DNA from: Candidatus Eisenbergiella intestinipullorum
Lineage (GTDB): Bacteria; Bacillota; Clostridia; Lachnospirales; Lachnospiraceae
NCBI GenBank assembly: GCA_019119815.1
Contig: DWWH01000025.1
Span: forward strand, 55,671-119,670
Length of the DNA stretch: 64,000 nt
Direction: 5' to 3'
Position numbers and translations under genes: made by a program. Positions 25,664-33,870 of this stretch are shown piece after piece; within the stretch, counting starts at the first letter, position 1, and the number at the start of each line of letters is the position of its first letter. The notes beneath the pieces are model-generated. The model did no database searches and was not told the DNA's origin. It was given only the letters and a program-made list of their open reading frames with translations.

Positions 25664-26272
25664 GTGAGAAAGAAAAGTATGCTGACAGTTTGTGCGTTTC
25701 TTCTGACAGGGCTGCTCTCGGCGTGTGGAACGCAGCCGGGGACAGACGGCGCGGCGGAAACGACCGTTGCGACGGAGAGCGCGACAGAAACCCAGCCTGC
25801 GGAGCTGACGGGCGCTCAGAAAACCGTGACCGGGCAGAATACCGATCCTCAGACCGCTCTGGGAGAGATGGAGGCTCTTCTCGGAATGCAGGATGAGCAG
25901 ACCGCGGACCTTCTTGGCGGCGGAGAGGAAAACTGGACAGAGGATAAGAGTTTTTACATCGGCCGCAACTATGAAGTGGAGATGGGCGGTACCGTTTATC
26001 AGGTGCATACGAGCTGCGACGATGAAAAAACAGTGAACTCGGTTTCCATATGGCTTTCCGACGGGGAGCGGAGCGTGCCGCAGGAAGAGGTGGACCAGTG
26101 GGTGCAGATCCTGAATGAGTTTACGGGAACAGAACCCGTGTATGACGAAACCACTTCTGAGGCAGGCAGCAAAAACTGGAAATGGATGGCAGATGGAAAT
26201 ATTATCACGCTGAACTGGCTGGATACGATTTTTACCATCAGCATGAATCCGGCTGTCGGGGAATTGAAATAG
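25664..26272 (+). CDS. lipoprotein of unknown function
   Basis: 202 residues starting at GTG 25664. The signal peptide ends in lipobox LSAC (Cys about 21), followed by a short Thr/Ala/Glu-rich linker. The C-terminal ~130 residues (LGEMEALLGMQDEQTADLLGGGEENWTEDKSFYIGRNY onward) form a compact domain with no known catalytic motif. It is 31 bases downstream of the previous lipoprotein gene, with GGAAGGGGG upstream as a loose SD. An inverted repeat follows the stop. Confidence 0.72.
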   Translation: MRKKSMLTVCAFLLTGLLSACGTQPGTDGAAETTVATESATETQPAELTGAQKTVTGQNTDPQTALGEMEALLGMQDEQTADLLGGGEENWTEDKSFYIGRNYEVEMGGTVYQVHTSCDDEKTVNSVSIWLSDGERSVPQEEVDQWVQILNEFTGTEPVYDETTSEAGSKNWKWMADGNIITLNWLDTIFTISMNPAVGELK

Positions 26273-26292
26273 GATAAGGCAGGAGAAGGACG

Positions 26293-26348
26293 GGCATATC
26301 CGGGAGAACTTCGAGCTTTTTTGGTACGGGGGACTCAGCGGATATGCC
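26293..26348 (+). terminator. long-loop inverted repeat after the lipoprotein pair
   Basis: GGCATATCCG (26293-26302) and CGGATATGCC (26339-26348) are perfectly complementary across a 36-base loop. TGTTTTATGCCCTTTTTT follows. It is a plausible but untypical terminator. Nothing else is supported between 26349 and 26641. Confidence 0.5.
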
Positions 26349-26641
26349 TGTTTTATGCCCTTTTTTCAGAGGAACAACGCTGCTGCCGTTCAAAAAGAGA
26401 AAAATAACGGATTGCCCATGATGCAATCAGACAAAAAATGTGGTATGCTTTCAGACGTAGCGGAAACCATAACAGCACCGTCATGCATCAGATTCGTGTT
26501 TATGGAATGAAAAAGGGACTCAGACCGTCCGTCTGTACTTATCGCCGATGGGGAAAGGGGAAGTCCGTTCCCCTGCGGTTCAGCAAAAGCGGAGATGTCG
26601 GAATTGAGAGATGGTATGCAACGCATTTTGTGGAGGAAAAA

Positions 26642-27328
26642 ATGATGAAAAAAGCCGGTTCAGACAGCACAATCATGGAATACAGGCTTCATCTGGTTCT
26701 GACCTCGAAGGAGCTGGAAGAGACGGCAGAGAAATACCATTTTTCCGGGATGGATGTAAGGACAGGCATGGAAGAACTTCAGGGAATCCATGAAATGCTG
26801 TGTAAGGCGGCAGACTGCCGGACGGTCTGTATGGTGGAGAAAGAAAAACGGGAAGCGGCGGCCGTTCTTACGCTGGGTGCGGGAGTGGATGCGCTTCAGG
26901 AGGAATATCAGAAGCAGGGGCTTTTGATGGAAGCTTATCTGATGGACTGTCTGTGCAGGGAGCTTCTCCGCAAGGGAAGCCGGGCACTGGATGAACGTAT
27001 TCGGGAGCGGATGAATCTGTATGCCATTCGTTATCTCTTTCCGGGGCAGAATCTGCCGCTGGAGGAAATGGAAAGGATTTTCCTTTGTTTTGACGGAAAG
27101 GTTCCCGTGAAGCTGCACCCCGGCTTTGTGCTGATTCCCAGGCAGAGCGTGGCATACAGAATCGTGCTTTCCGACAGGGAGCCGGAAACCTGTGCGGATA
27201 TCTGCGCAGATTGCGTCAGACGTGAATCCTGTGAAAGATACACATCCGGTGAGAGGTATGGAAACAGGGAAAAGACGGTGGATGATGCTTTCCCCAATAC
27301 AGATTTGCAGCCTTCAGAGTTTCATTGA
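26642..27328 (+). CDS. putative vitamin B12-dependent methionine synthase activation-domain-like protein
   Basis: 228 residues, cytoplasmic. The middle (AAAVLTLGAGVDALQEEYQKQGLLMEAYLMDCLCRELL) resembles the clostridial proteins annotated as MetH activation (corrinoid reactivation) domain. The protein also has a C-terminal cysteine cluster (CADICADCVRRESC) that could bind a metal or Fe-S cluster. The start is ATG 26642, with GGAGG at 5-base spacing; an adjacent ATG follows at 26645. The frame is open upstream to 26438 but has no SD there. The cobO-type gene begins 28 bases downstream, which supports a corrinoid link. Family call is tentative. Confidence 0.5.
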   Translation: MMKKAGSDSTIMEYRLHLVLTSKELEETAEKYHFSGMDVRTGMEELQGIHEMLCKAADCRTVCMVEKEKREAAAVLTLGAGVDALQEEYQKQGLLMEAYLMDCLCRELLRKGSRALDERIRERMNLYAIRYLFPGQNLPLEEMERIFLCFDGKVPVKLHPGFVLIPRQSVAYRIVLSDREPETCADICADCVRRESCERYTSGERYGNREKTVDDAFPNTDLQPSEFH

Positions 27329-27355
27329 CGTATTGCAGCAGGAATGGAGGTAAAG

Positions 27356-27892
27356 ATGGAAAAAGGTCTGATACATTTATATACGGGAGAGGGAAAGGGA
27401 AAAACCACGGCGGCCGTCGGACTTGCGGTGCGGGCCGCGGGCGCGGGGAAGCGGGTGACTTTTCTGCAGTTCATGAAAGGAAGGGACACGGGAGAGCTTC
27501 ATGCGCTGGATCAACTGTCGGGCATTGAAATTTTAAGAAGCGAAAAGGATTTCGGGTTCTATTTTCAGATGACGGAGGAACAGAAGGCGGAGCTGACCCG
27601 GATTCATAATGCGCTTCTGGAACAGGCGCTGGCACGGACGATGGCCGGGGAGGCGGATGTGATCGTGCTGGATGAGGTGACCTATCCTATAAACTGGAAG
27701 CTGCTGGACGAAGCATGCCTGAAAAGGCTTCTGAGCCGAACGGACGACAAGCCGTATTTTCCGGAGATTGTCTGTACGGGAAGGGACCCGCAGAAATGGC
27801 TTGCGGACTGCGCGGATTATGTGACCAGAATGGAGTGCGTCAGGCATCCCTTAGACAGAGGGATCGGCGCAAGGGAAGGAATCGAGTATTGA
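27356..27892 (+). CDS. cobO: cob(I)yrinic acid a,c-diamide adenosyltransferase (CobO/CobA type)
   Basis: Transfers the adenosyl group of ATP to Co(I) corrinoids, making adenosylcobalamin precursors. It has 178 residues. The P-loop GEGKGKTTAA is near the N-terminus, followed by FLQFMKG, the VIVLDEVTYPIN segment and a C-terminal PEIVCTGRDP stretch typical of the family. ATG 27356 has GGAGG at 5-base spacing; ATG 27344 lies within that SD region. No other cobalamin genes and no cobalamin riboswitch are visible in the window, so it may serve salvage. Confidence 0.9.
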   Translation: MEKGLIHLYTGEGKGKTTAAVGLAVRAAGAGKRVTFLQFMKGRDTGELHALDQLSGIEILRSEKDFGFYFQMTEEQKAELTRIHNALLEQALARTMAGEADVIVLDEVTYPINWKLLDEACLKRLLSRTDDKPYFPEIVCTGRDPQKWLADCADYVTRMECVRHPLDRGIGAREGIEY

Positions 27893-27912
27893 CCGTAAAG
27901 AGAGGAAAATAC

Positions 27913-30498
27913 ATGCGAAAGCGGCATTTGAAGGCGGAAGGGGAGCACATGGGGGACGTTGGAAAAATCAGGAAAAAGAGAAGAGCTGCCCTGTGTTCCG
28001 GCCGTTTTGGCTGCTTCCGGCCGCTTTTGCTCACCCTTCTGTTTTTGGCGGCGGCAGGGCTTTTTCTTGACGGGGACGATCCGAAGAAGAACGGCGCAGG
28101 CGCGGAAGATGCGGGTGTCTTTCCTGCGGATGCCTTTCCGGCCGGAAGCGTGACGGGAGAAGGGCTTGTCAATCTCGCCATGCAGGAGGGCGTGTCGGTG
28201 ACGGCGGACAGCGCGGAGACGGAAGCGTTTTCGCCGGAAAAGGCGGCGGACGGGAACCGGACCGATGCAGCCAGCCGCTGGTCCTCCGCCAATGAAGCGG
28301 GGCAGCCTGTCCACTGGCTGATGTTTACATTCGCGGAAGAAAAACAGGTTTCCTTCGTGCGGCTGTACTGGGAGAGGCTGAACGTGGAGGGCTTCGTGCT
28401 GGAAAGCTCCCGGGACGGAAAGAACTGGGTGACGGCCGCGGAAATCACGGAAAGCCCGGAAGCGAACGAGCAGTGTATCGTGCTGGACAATCCGGCTCCG
28501 GGGCAGTATTTCCGCATCCGTACTACGAATGTGTCCGACAGCGAGGCAAACCAGTACCTTTATTACCAGAATGTTTCCCTGCTGGAGGCGGAGCTGTATG
28601 AGGAGGTTCCGTTAAGTTATTCGCTGGGGGAACTTACGATAGAAATACGGGAGGACGGCAGCCGCCATCTGGTCCTTCCTGCGGTGCCGGAGGATGTGGA
28701 AATCGAAATCGCGGGAGCGGATTATGAGCAGGTGATCGGGCCGGACGGCACGGTTTATCCCACGGTGGAGGAAAAGGAGGTGGAAGTGGGCTTCCTTCTC
28801 ACCCGGAACGGCGCGTCGGAGGAAACGCCGGGCTATCGGGTGACGGTTCCGGCGGCGGAGCTGACAGCTGCGGCGGAAGCGGCCGGGTTCCCGGAACCGT
28901 TCGGAACTATTGAGGCTGCGGAAGCCTCCGGAAACGGGACGGAGACGGAAGAGGAAACGCTTTCGGAAAATCCCCGGCCATCCCTTACGCCAGAGGCGGC
29001 GGAATGGCGCGGCGGAAGCGGCCGCTTTTTTCCGGGAGATGGAGGAAGAATCCTGGTGGATGAAACATGGCAGGAGGAAGCTCCGGAGGCGCTTTCGTCC
29101 CTGCAGGCGTCGCTTTCCGCCGCGGCGGGCGGGCCGGATTCTGCCGGAGGAGAGGTGCGGATCGTTCCCGGAACGAAGGCGGAGATACGGGAGGGAGATA
29201 TTTACCTTGGAACCGCACCGGGGGAGCTGGGACTCGGAAATGAGGGCTATTTGTGCGAAATCCGCCCGGACGGCGTCATTCTGCTGGCGCAGGAGAAGAA
29301 CGGCCTGATCTGGGGCGTGAACACGCTCTGCCAGCTTCTGGAAACGAAAGGGGCAGGAGCGGAAGCCGCAGGAACGGCAGGGGCAGGAACAGAAGGCGCG
29401 GAAACAAACGGGCTTCCCTGCGGCGTCATCCGGGACTATCCGCGCTATTCTGTCCGGGGCTTTTCCATCGATATCGGAAGAAGAATGGTTTCCATGGAGA
29501 TGCTCCGGGAGATGGTGCTGGAGCTTTCCGCGAAGAAGATGAACACGCTGAGCGTGCATCTGAATGATAACGAGATCCTGTCCACCAGCGGGAAAAACGA
29601 CAGCATTGCGGACGCTTTTACCGCCTATTCCGGCTTCCGGCTGGAATCCTCCCTGCAGAATGAAAAAGGGGAGAACATTACCTCCCGGGACGGAGCCTTT
29701 ACCAAAGAAGAATGGAAGGAATTTACCGAGTGGGCAGCCGGTCTGGGCGTGGAGGTGGTGCCGGAGATCGACACGCCGGCGCACAGCCTTGCTATCACGA
29801 AGGTGTTCCCGGAGACCGCGCTGGCGGACGAGCCGGAAAATGTGGATCAGCTCGATCTTTCCTCGGAAAAGACCATTTCACTGATCGAGGGGCTCTGGAA
29901 AGAGTATCTGGACGGGGAGGATCCGGTTTTTGCCGAAGGAGGAACCGTCCATATCGGCATGGATGAGTATTTCGGAAATGCGCAGGATTATAAGGCCTAT
30001 ATGCGGAAACTGATCAGCCTGGTAACGGAAAGCGGGCGCACCGTCCGGATGTGGGGAAGCCTGAGCCTGATTGAGCAGGCGAATGGGAAAGCCGCACAGG
30101 AAGGACAGTCTGCCTACGGCCTGTGGAACGGAAAAGAGGAGGGAGCAGTTTCTCCGGAACAGATTCAGGTACAGGTCTGGAGCTCTCAGTGGGCGGACCC
30201 GCAGAAAACCTGGCGGGCGGGCTATACGGTCATCAATTCCCTGAACAGCAGCCTGTACATCATTCCAGGCGGCGGCTACGATTCTCTGGACCTGGAAGCC
30301 CTTTCGGACTGGGAGCCCAATGAATATCCCATGGGCGGGCAGACCCAGGTGCTTCCGGCATGGTCGCCGCGGACTGCGGGTGCCATTTACTGCCTGTGGA
30401 ACGACACCATCGGCAGTCTGGACGCCGGCGTTTCGGAGGAAGGGATTTTTGACCGGTTTGTTCAGCCGCTTTCCCTTCTGTCCGGGAAGCTGTGGTAG
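27913..30498 (+). CDS. GH20 beta-N-acetylhexosaminidase-like protein with F5/8 type C domain
   Basis: 861 residues. An N-terminal signal/anchor (LLLTLLFLAAAGLFL, about 38-52) makes it extracellular. A discoidin-like domain lies at about 85-220, then an acidic low-complexity linker, then the GH20 N-terminal domain and catalytic barrel (SVRGFSIDIGRRMVSMEML onward). The catalytic Asp-Glu pair is D684-E685 in HIGMDEYFG, where family members usually read HIGGDE. Likely substrates are terminal beta-GlcNAc/GalNAc on mucin or other glycans. The start is ATG 27913; ATG 27949 is an alternative. Its 3' end overlaps the convergent AraC gene by 37 bases. Confidence 0.8.
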   Translation: MRKRHLKAEGEHMGDVGKIRKKRRAALCSGRFGCFRPLLLTLLFLAAAGLFLDGDDPKKNGAGAEDAGVFPADAFPAGSVTGEGLVNLAMQEGVSVTADSAETEAFSPEKAADGNRTDAASRWSSANEAGQPVHWLMFTFAEEKQVSFVRLYWERLNVEGFVLESSRDGKNWVTAAEITESPEANEQCIVLDNPAPGQYFRIRTTNVSDSEANQYLYYQNVSLLEAELYEEVPLSYSLGELTIEIREDGSRHLVLPAVPEDVEIEIAGADYEQVIGPDGTVYPTVEEKEVEVGFLLTRNGASEETPGYRVTVPAAELTAAAEAAGFPEPFGTIEAAEASGNGTETEEETLSENPRPSLTPEAAEWRGGSGRFFPGDGGRILVDETWQEEAPEALSSLQASLSAAAGGPDSAGGEVRIVPGTKAEIREGDIYLGTAPGELGLGNEGYLCEIRPDGVILLAQEKNGLIWGVNTLCQLLETKGAGAEAAGTAGAGTEGAETNGLPCGVIRDYPRYSVRGFSIDIGRRMVSMEMLREMVLELSAKKMNTLSVHLNDNEILSTSGKNDSIADAFTAYSGFRLESSLQNEKGENITSRDGAFTKEEWKEFTEWAAGLGVEVVPEIDTPAHSLAITKVFPETALADEPENVDQLDLSSEKTISLIEGLWKEYLDGEDPVFAEGGTVHIGMDEYFGNAQDYKAYMRKLISLVTESGRTVRMWGSLSLIEQANGKAAQEGQSAYGLWNGKEEGAVSPEQIQVQVWSSQWADPQKTWRAGYTVINSLNSSLYIIPGGGYDSLDLEALSDWEPNEYPMGGQTQVLPAWSPRTAGAIYCLWNDTIGSLDAGVSEEGIFDRFVQPLSLLSGKLW

Positions 30499-31379
30499 AC
30501 GCCCTCCTTCCGGTACTGTCTGGGACTGATGCGGTAATAGTTTTTAAAGGCGGAGGAAAAATGCTCGATGGAGGAATAGCCCAGATCCTCCGCCACGGAG
30601 GTGATGCTCCGGGAGGGATCGGAGAGCAGGATGGCCGCGGCGGACATGCGGGCCTCCGCTTTTTTCTGGAGGAAGGTCTTGCCGTACTGGCGCTGAAGCA
30701 GCCGCTCCGTCTGACGGGTGCCCAGACCGAGCCTGGCGGCCAGGTCCTCCAGAGACAGGTCCCTGTACTCGTAAAGGAAATATTCTTCAATGATAAAAGC
30801 GGTTTTGTCCGAAGCTGCGGAAAGACCTGCTGCTTTCGGACGGCCGTTTTTTTCATGATTTTCATAATCCTCATAATTGCGCACCAAACTGACCAGAAGC
30901 TGACGCAGCAGCGCTTCCACCTGAAAAATGCAGCCCGTCCTCCGGCTCTGCAGCTCTTCAAAAATTTCCATCATCAGCGTCCCGGCCTTCTGCGTATCCT
31001 GACCGAACCAGAAAGGAGTGTTTTCAAAGACGGAGAGCAGCTCCGCTTCTCCTGCGGAAAAGGAGGAAGCGCTTCTCCGCCTTTTTTCCGTTTTCAGATA
31101 AATGCAGTATTCGCACATGGGATCCTCCAGAAGCGGACTCTGCGCGTGCTCCACATGTGGCCCGGTGACATAGAGGGTGCCGGGGATGACCTCATGATAA
31201 ACGCCGTCTATGAGCGCCCGCCCGCGGCCCTGCGGAATATAGTGGATCTCATAGCTGCCGTTTCCGTGGGAATGGCTGGGAATGGAGCGCTCAAACCTTT
31301 CATAGACAAAATTCAACGTATGAAAGCGGGTGTCCGCTATGGTAAAATGAATATCTGCGTCCTTGTAGTCTGTCCACAT
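30462..31379 (-). CDS. AraC family transcriptional regulator
   Basis: 305 residues. An N-terminal cupin sensor domain (SHSHGNGSYEIHYIPQGRGRALIDG) is followed by two C-terminal helix-turn-helix motifs (LSLEDLAARLGLGTRQTERLLQRQYGKTF and ITSVAEDLGYSSIEHFSSAFKNYYRISPRQYRKEG). ATG 31379 has GGAGG at 7-base spacing. A clear promoter lies just upstream. The sensor type usually binds a sugar. It is convergent with the GH20 gene, so it is not obviously its direct regulator. Confidence 0.88.
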   Translation of the reverse strand: MWTDYKDADIHFTIADTRFHTLNFVYERFERSIPSHSHGNGSYEIHYIPQGRGRALIDGVYHEVIPGTLYVTGPHVEHAQSPLLEDPMCEYCIYLKTEKRRRSASSFSAGEAELLSVFENTPFWFGQDTQKAGTLMMEIFEELQSRRTGCIFQVEALLRQLLVSLVRNYEDYENHEKNGRPKAAGLSAASDKTAFIIEEYFLYEYRDLSLEDLAARLGLGTRQTERLLQRQYGKTFLQKKAEARMSAAAILLSDPSRSITSVAEDLGYSSIEHFSSAFKNYYRISPRQYRKEGVYHSFPDRRESG

Positions 31380-31405
31380 GACGGGGCCTCCTTTTTGATA
31401 TTCAC

Positions 31406-31434
31406 AGTATAATTCTGTTTGGGCCAATGCGCAA
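31406..31434 (-). promoter_or_regulatory. promoter of the AraC-type regulator
   Basis: On the minus strand, TTGCGC (31434-31429), a 17-base spacer and TATACT (31411-31406). Transcription would start near 31400, about 20 bases before ATG 31379. Confidence 0.6.
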
Positions 31435-31569
31435 CAGGAAAGCGGGAGCCGGAGCACGGCAGGAAAAAATGCGGAAAGCATCCGGTCCATTGCAGTGCTC
31501 GTCTTATCGTGTAGCGAGTGGAATGACCGGATGCATTAAAGTTCTGCCATCAGAAATAAATCTGCCCGA

Positions 31570-31598
31570 TTGACATATACACGCAAAGAAGGTACAAT
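31570..31598 (+). promoter_or_regulatory. sigma-A promoter of higBA, close to the start codon
   Basis: TTGACA (31570-31575), a 17-base spacer and TACAAT (31593-31598). The higB ATG is at 31605, seven bases after the -10, where transcription itself should begin, so the toxin mRNA may be leaderless. Confidence 0.75.
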
Positions 31599-31604
31599 AA
31601 AGAT

Positions 31605-31886
31605 ATGATAAAAAGCTTTGCAGATAAAGAGACAGAGAAGGTTTATAATCAGATCTTTTCTAAAAAACTTCCACAATCGATACAACGTGTCGCATTACGA
31701 AAGCTGATCATGATAGATAATGCAGGATGTCTGGAGGATCTGCGTGTGCCGCCGGCAAATCGTCTTGAACTTTTACAGGGAGACCGGGGCGGACAATACA
31801 GCATTAGAATCAATGACCAGTACAGGGTGTGTTTTAATGTTGAGGAGAATGACTTCTTCAATGTTGAAATTGTTGATTATCATTAG
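31605..31886 (+). CDS. higB: HigB-type (RelE superfamily) mRNA-interferase toxin
   Basis: 93 residues, the usual size for HigB, a ribosome-dependent mRNA endonuclease. Family features are FADKETEKVYNQIF at the start, RLELLQGDRGGQYSIRINDQYRVCF in the middle and VEIVDYH at the end. The antitoxin follows 127 bases downstream, a larger gap than usual for higBA. There is no SD within normal distance and the promoter abuts the ATG, so translation may be leaderless and weak. The locus is AT-richer than its surroundings, which fits acquisition. Confidence 0.85.
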   Translation: MIKSFADKETEKVYNQIFSKKLPQSIQRVALRKLIMIDNAGCLEDLRVPPANRLELLQGDRGGQYSIRINDQYRVCFNVEENDFFNVEIVDYH

Positions 31887-32013
31887 TTGGGTGTTATTTT
31901 GTCCATTGCGCGTTGATGGAAATCAGGCATATGATAGTAAAAAGCGGGTAAACTAAGATGAAATACTCTGAAAGTCCCCAAAAGGAACAGTACAGGTGGA
32001 GAGGAGGTTTCCG

Positions 32014-32310
32014 ATGGCTGATTATATTATTACTCCTACGATAGGAGAGATTTTACGGGAAGAATTCATGGAACCGATGAACATATCAGCATATAAGCTG
32101 GCTCAGGAAATTCATGTTCCGGTGTCAAGAATCCAGGATATTTTGCATGACCGCAGAAAGGTTACCGCTGATACATCTTTGCGGCTGGCTAAATTTTTTG
32201 GGGTTTCTGATAAATATTTCCTGGATATGCAGAATGACATCGACATCAGAAATCTGAAAGTAAGTCTGGCGGATGATATTGCAAAAATCAGAGTTTGTCA
32301 GGCTGTATGA
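32014..32310 (+). CDS. higA: HigA family antitoxin (Xre-type HTH)
   Basis: 98 residues with an Xre helix-turn-helix typical of HigA/VapI: PTIGEILREEFMEPMNISAYKLAQEIHVPVSRIQDILHDRRKVTADTSLRLAKFFGVSDKYFLDMQ. It should neutralise HigB and repress the promoter at 31570. ATG 32014 has GAGGAGG at 7-base spacing; a GTG 18 bases upstream overlaps that SD. The strong SD contrasts with the toxin's lack of one, consistent with antitoxin excess. Confidence 0.87.
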   Translation: MADYIITPTIGEILREEFMEPMNISAYKLAQEIHVPVSRIQDILHDRRKVTADTSLRLAKFFGVSDKYFLDMQNDIDIRNLKVSLADDIAKIRVCQAV

Positions 32311-32578
32311 GAAAGTGTTGTTGTGAAGAATACGGATTCTCATCCGGGCAACGGTCAGACAACAGCATCAGTGCGAATATGTGGCGGCCGCAGTCGCTTT
32401 ATTTCCCCTCTGTTATTGAGAGAATATGAATCTCCATGGCAGAGGGCATTTTTATGCCATACAGACATGTTAAAACCTGCGCTGATGCGACATAAAAAAA
32501 GACAAGTTGTCAAAAGTTTCTCTTATCCTTTTCAGAGGGGAAATTTATAATGAAGATACAAAGAGACAGGAAAATCAG

Positions 32579-32684
32579 TGCCGCCATTCGGCGGCAGCGG
32601 GAAAGGCGGAGAAAATCAGAGATTTTCTCCTGGGAATTGAGCTTACGCTCAATTCCTAACGATTTTAATGCTGCCTGCGGCAGC
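32579..32684 (+). repeat. array of four perfect hairpins before the MDR dehydrogenase gene
   Basis: Four perfect hairpins stand in a row: 32579-32596 (7-bp stem, loop ATTC), 32608-32630 (GGAGAAAATC/GATTTTCTCC, loop AGA), 32633-32656 (GGAATTGAGC/GCTCAATTCC, loop TTAC) and the palindrome GCTGCC-TGC-GGCAGC at 32670-32684. The last abuts the SD region GGAAAGGGG. The stretch 32311-32578 between higA and the array shows nothing I can support. Confidence 0.75.
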
Positions 32685-32698
32685 GGAAAGGGGAAGAA

Positions 32699-33751
32699 AT
32701 GGAAAAAATGAGAATGCGGGGAGCTACGCTTCCGGGAAACAGCACGGTGGAGATGAAGGAGTTTGAGATCCCGAAGCCGGGTCATGGACAGGTGCTGATC
32801 CAGACGAAGGCCACGACGATCTGCGGAAGCGACATCCGCTGCATCTACAGAGCACATGTGGGAAAAGGACCGGAAGGCTACATTCCCGGCATGGTGGCAG
32901 GTCATGAGCCCTGCGGCGTGATCGTGGAGGAAGGCGAAGGCCTGAGACGCTTTAAGAAGGGCGACCGGGTGATCGTTTACCATATTTCCGGCTGCGGCGT
33001 GTGCAACGACTGCCGCAGAGGCTATTATATTTCCTGCAAGAGCCGCTTCCGCCAGGCGTACGGCTGGCAGAGAAACGGCGGAATGGCGCCTTATATCCTG
33101 GCGGATGAGAAGGATCTGATCGCGCTTCCCGACGAGCTGACTTATAAGGATGGCGCGCAGGTAGCTTGCGGTTTCGGAACGGTGTATGAAGCCATTGAGA
33201 AGATCGGTATCTGCGGAAACGATGCGGTCCTGGTGACCGGACTTGGCCCGGTCGGCCTGGCTGCGCTGATGCTGGCAAAGGCCATGGGAGCCAACATGCT
33301 CATCGGTGTGGAGATGAACGAGTATCGTGTGGAGCTGGCGAAGAAGCTGGGACTGGTGGATTATGTGTTCACGCCCGATGAGGCCATGGAAGGGATCATG
33401 AAGGTGACGAACGGTCACGGCGTAGAACGTGCCATCGACGCCAGCGCCAGCGATCCGGGACGGCAGCTTGCCATCCGCGCTACCAGAGAATGGGGCAAGA
33501 TTGCCTTCGTAGGAGAGGGCGGCACCTGCACCTTCAATCCCAGCCCGGACATCATTCACGGACAGAAGACCATTTACGGCTCCTGGGTGACCTCTCTGTG
33601 GAGAATGGAAGAGCTGGTGGAGAGACTGGTACGCTGGGGCATCCATCCGGAGGATCTGATCACCCACGAATTCCCGCTGGAAAAGGCAGGAGAGGCTTAT
33701 GCGCTGATGGCCGGCGGAAACTGCGGCAAGGTCGCGGTGGTATTCGACTGA
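32699..33751 (+). CDS. zinc-dependent MDR-family alcohol/polyol dehydrogenase
   Basis: NAD(P)-dependent medium-chain dehydrogenase of 350 residues. Catalytic zinc ligands are Cys42 (ICGSD), His69 and Glu70 (GHEP). The structural zinc site is Cys99, Cys102, Cys105 and Cys113. The Rossmann fold carries GLGPVGLAAL. The downstream genes encode an aldo/keto reductase, a fucose mutarotase and a fucosidase, so oxidation of L-fucose or a product of it is a reasonable inference; the sequence alone also fits a sorbitol- or threonine-dehydrogenase-like enzyme. It is probably the first gene of the fucose operon and has a structured leader. Confidence 0.85.
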   Translation: MEKMRMRGATLPGNSTVEMKEFEIPKPGHGQVLIQTKATTICGSDIRCIYRAHVGKGPEGYIPGMVAGHEPCGVIVEEGEGLRRFKKGDRVIVYHISGCGVCNDCRRGYYISCKSRFRQAYGWQRNGGMAPYILADEKDLIALPDELTYKDGAQVACGFGTVYEAIEKIGICGNDAVLVTGLGPVGLAALMLAKAMGANMLIGVEMNEYRVELAKKLGLVDYVFTPDEAMEGIMKVTNGHGVERAIDASASDPGRQLAIRATREWGKIAFVGEGGTCTFNPSPDIIHGQKTIYGSWVTSLWRMEELVERLVRWGIHPEDLITHEFPLEKAGEAYALMAGGNCGKVAVVFD

Positions 33752-33870
33752 AGCCGTCGGGCGGGCCGTCCGCCGGAGCATTCCGGCAGAACCGGCCGGG
33801 GAGGGAAGCACCCTGTGGCGCTTTCCGCAAGACCGGCCGGGGCCGGGAATAGAAAAGAGGAGAGAAAACC

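Noticed and set aside
26438..26641. N-terminal extension of the MetH-activation-like protein
   Set aside because: The frame is open, but there is no SD upstream, and the strong GGAGG at 26632 sits correctly for ATG 26642.
26349..26641. Cobalamin riboswitch before the corrinoid gene pair
   Set aside because: I looked for the conserved B12-box and core sequences and did not see them.
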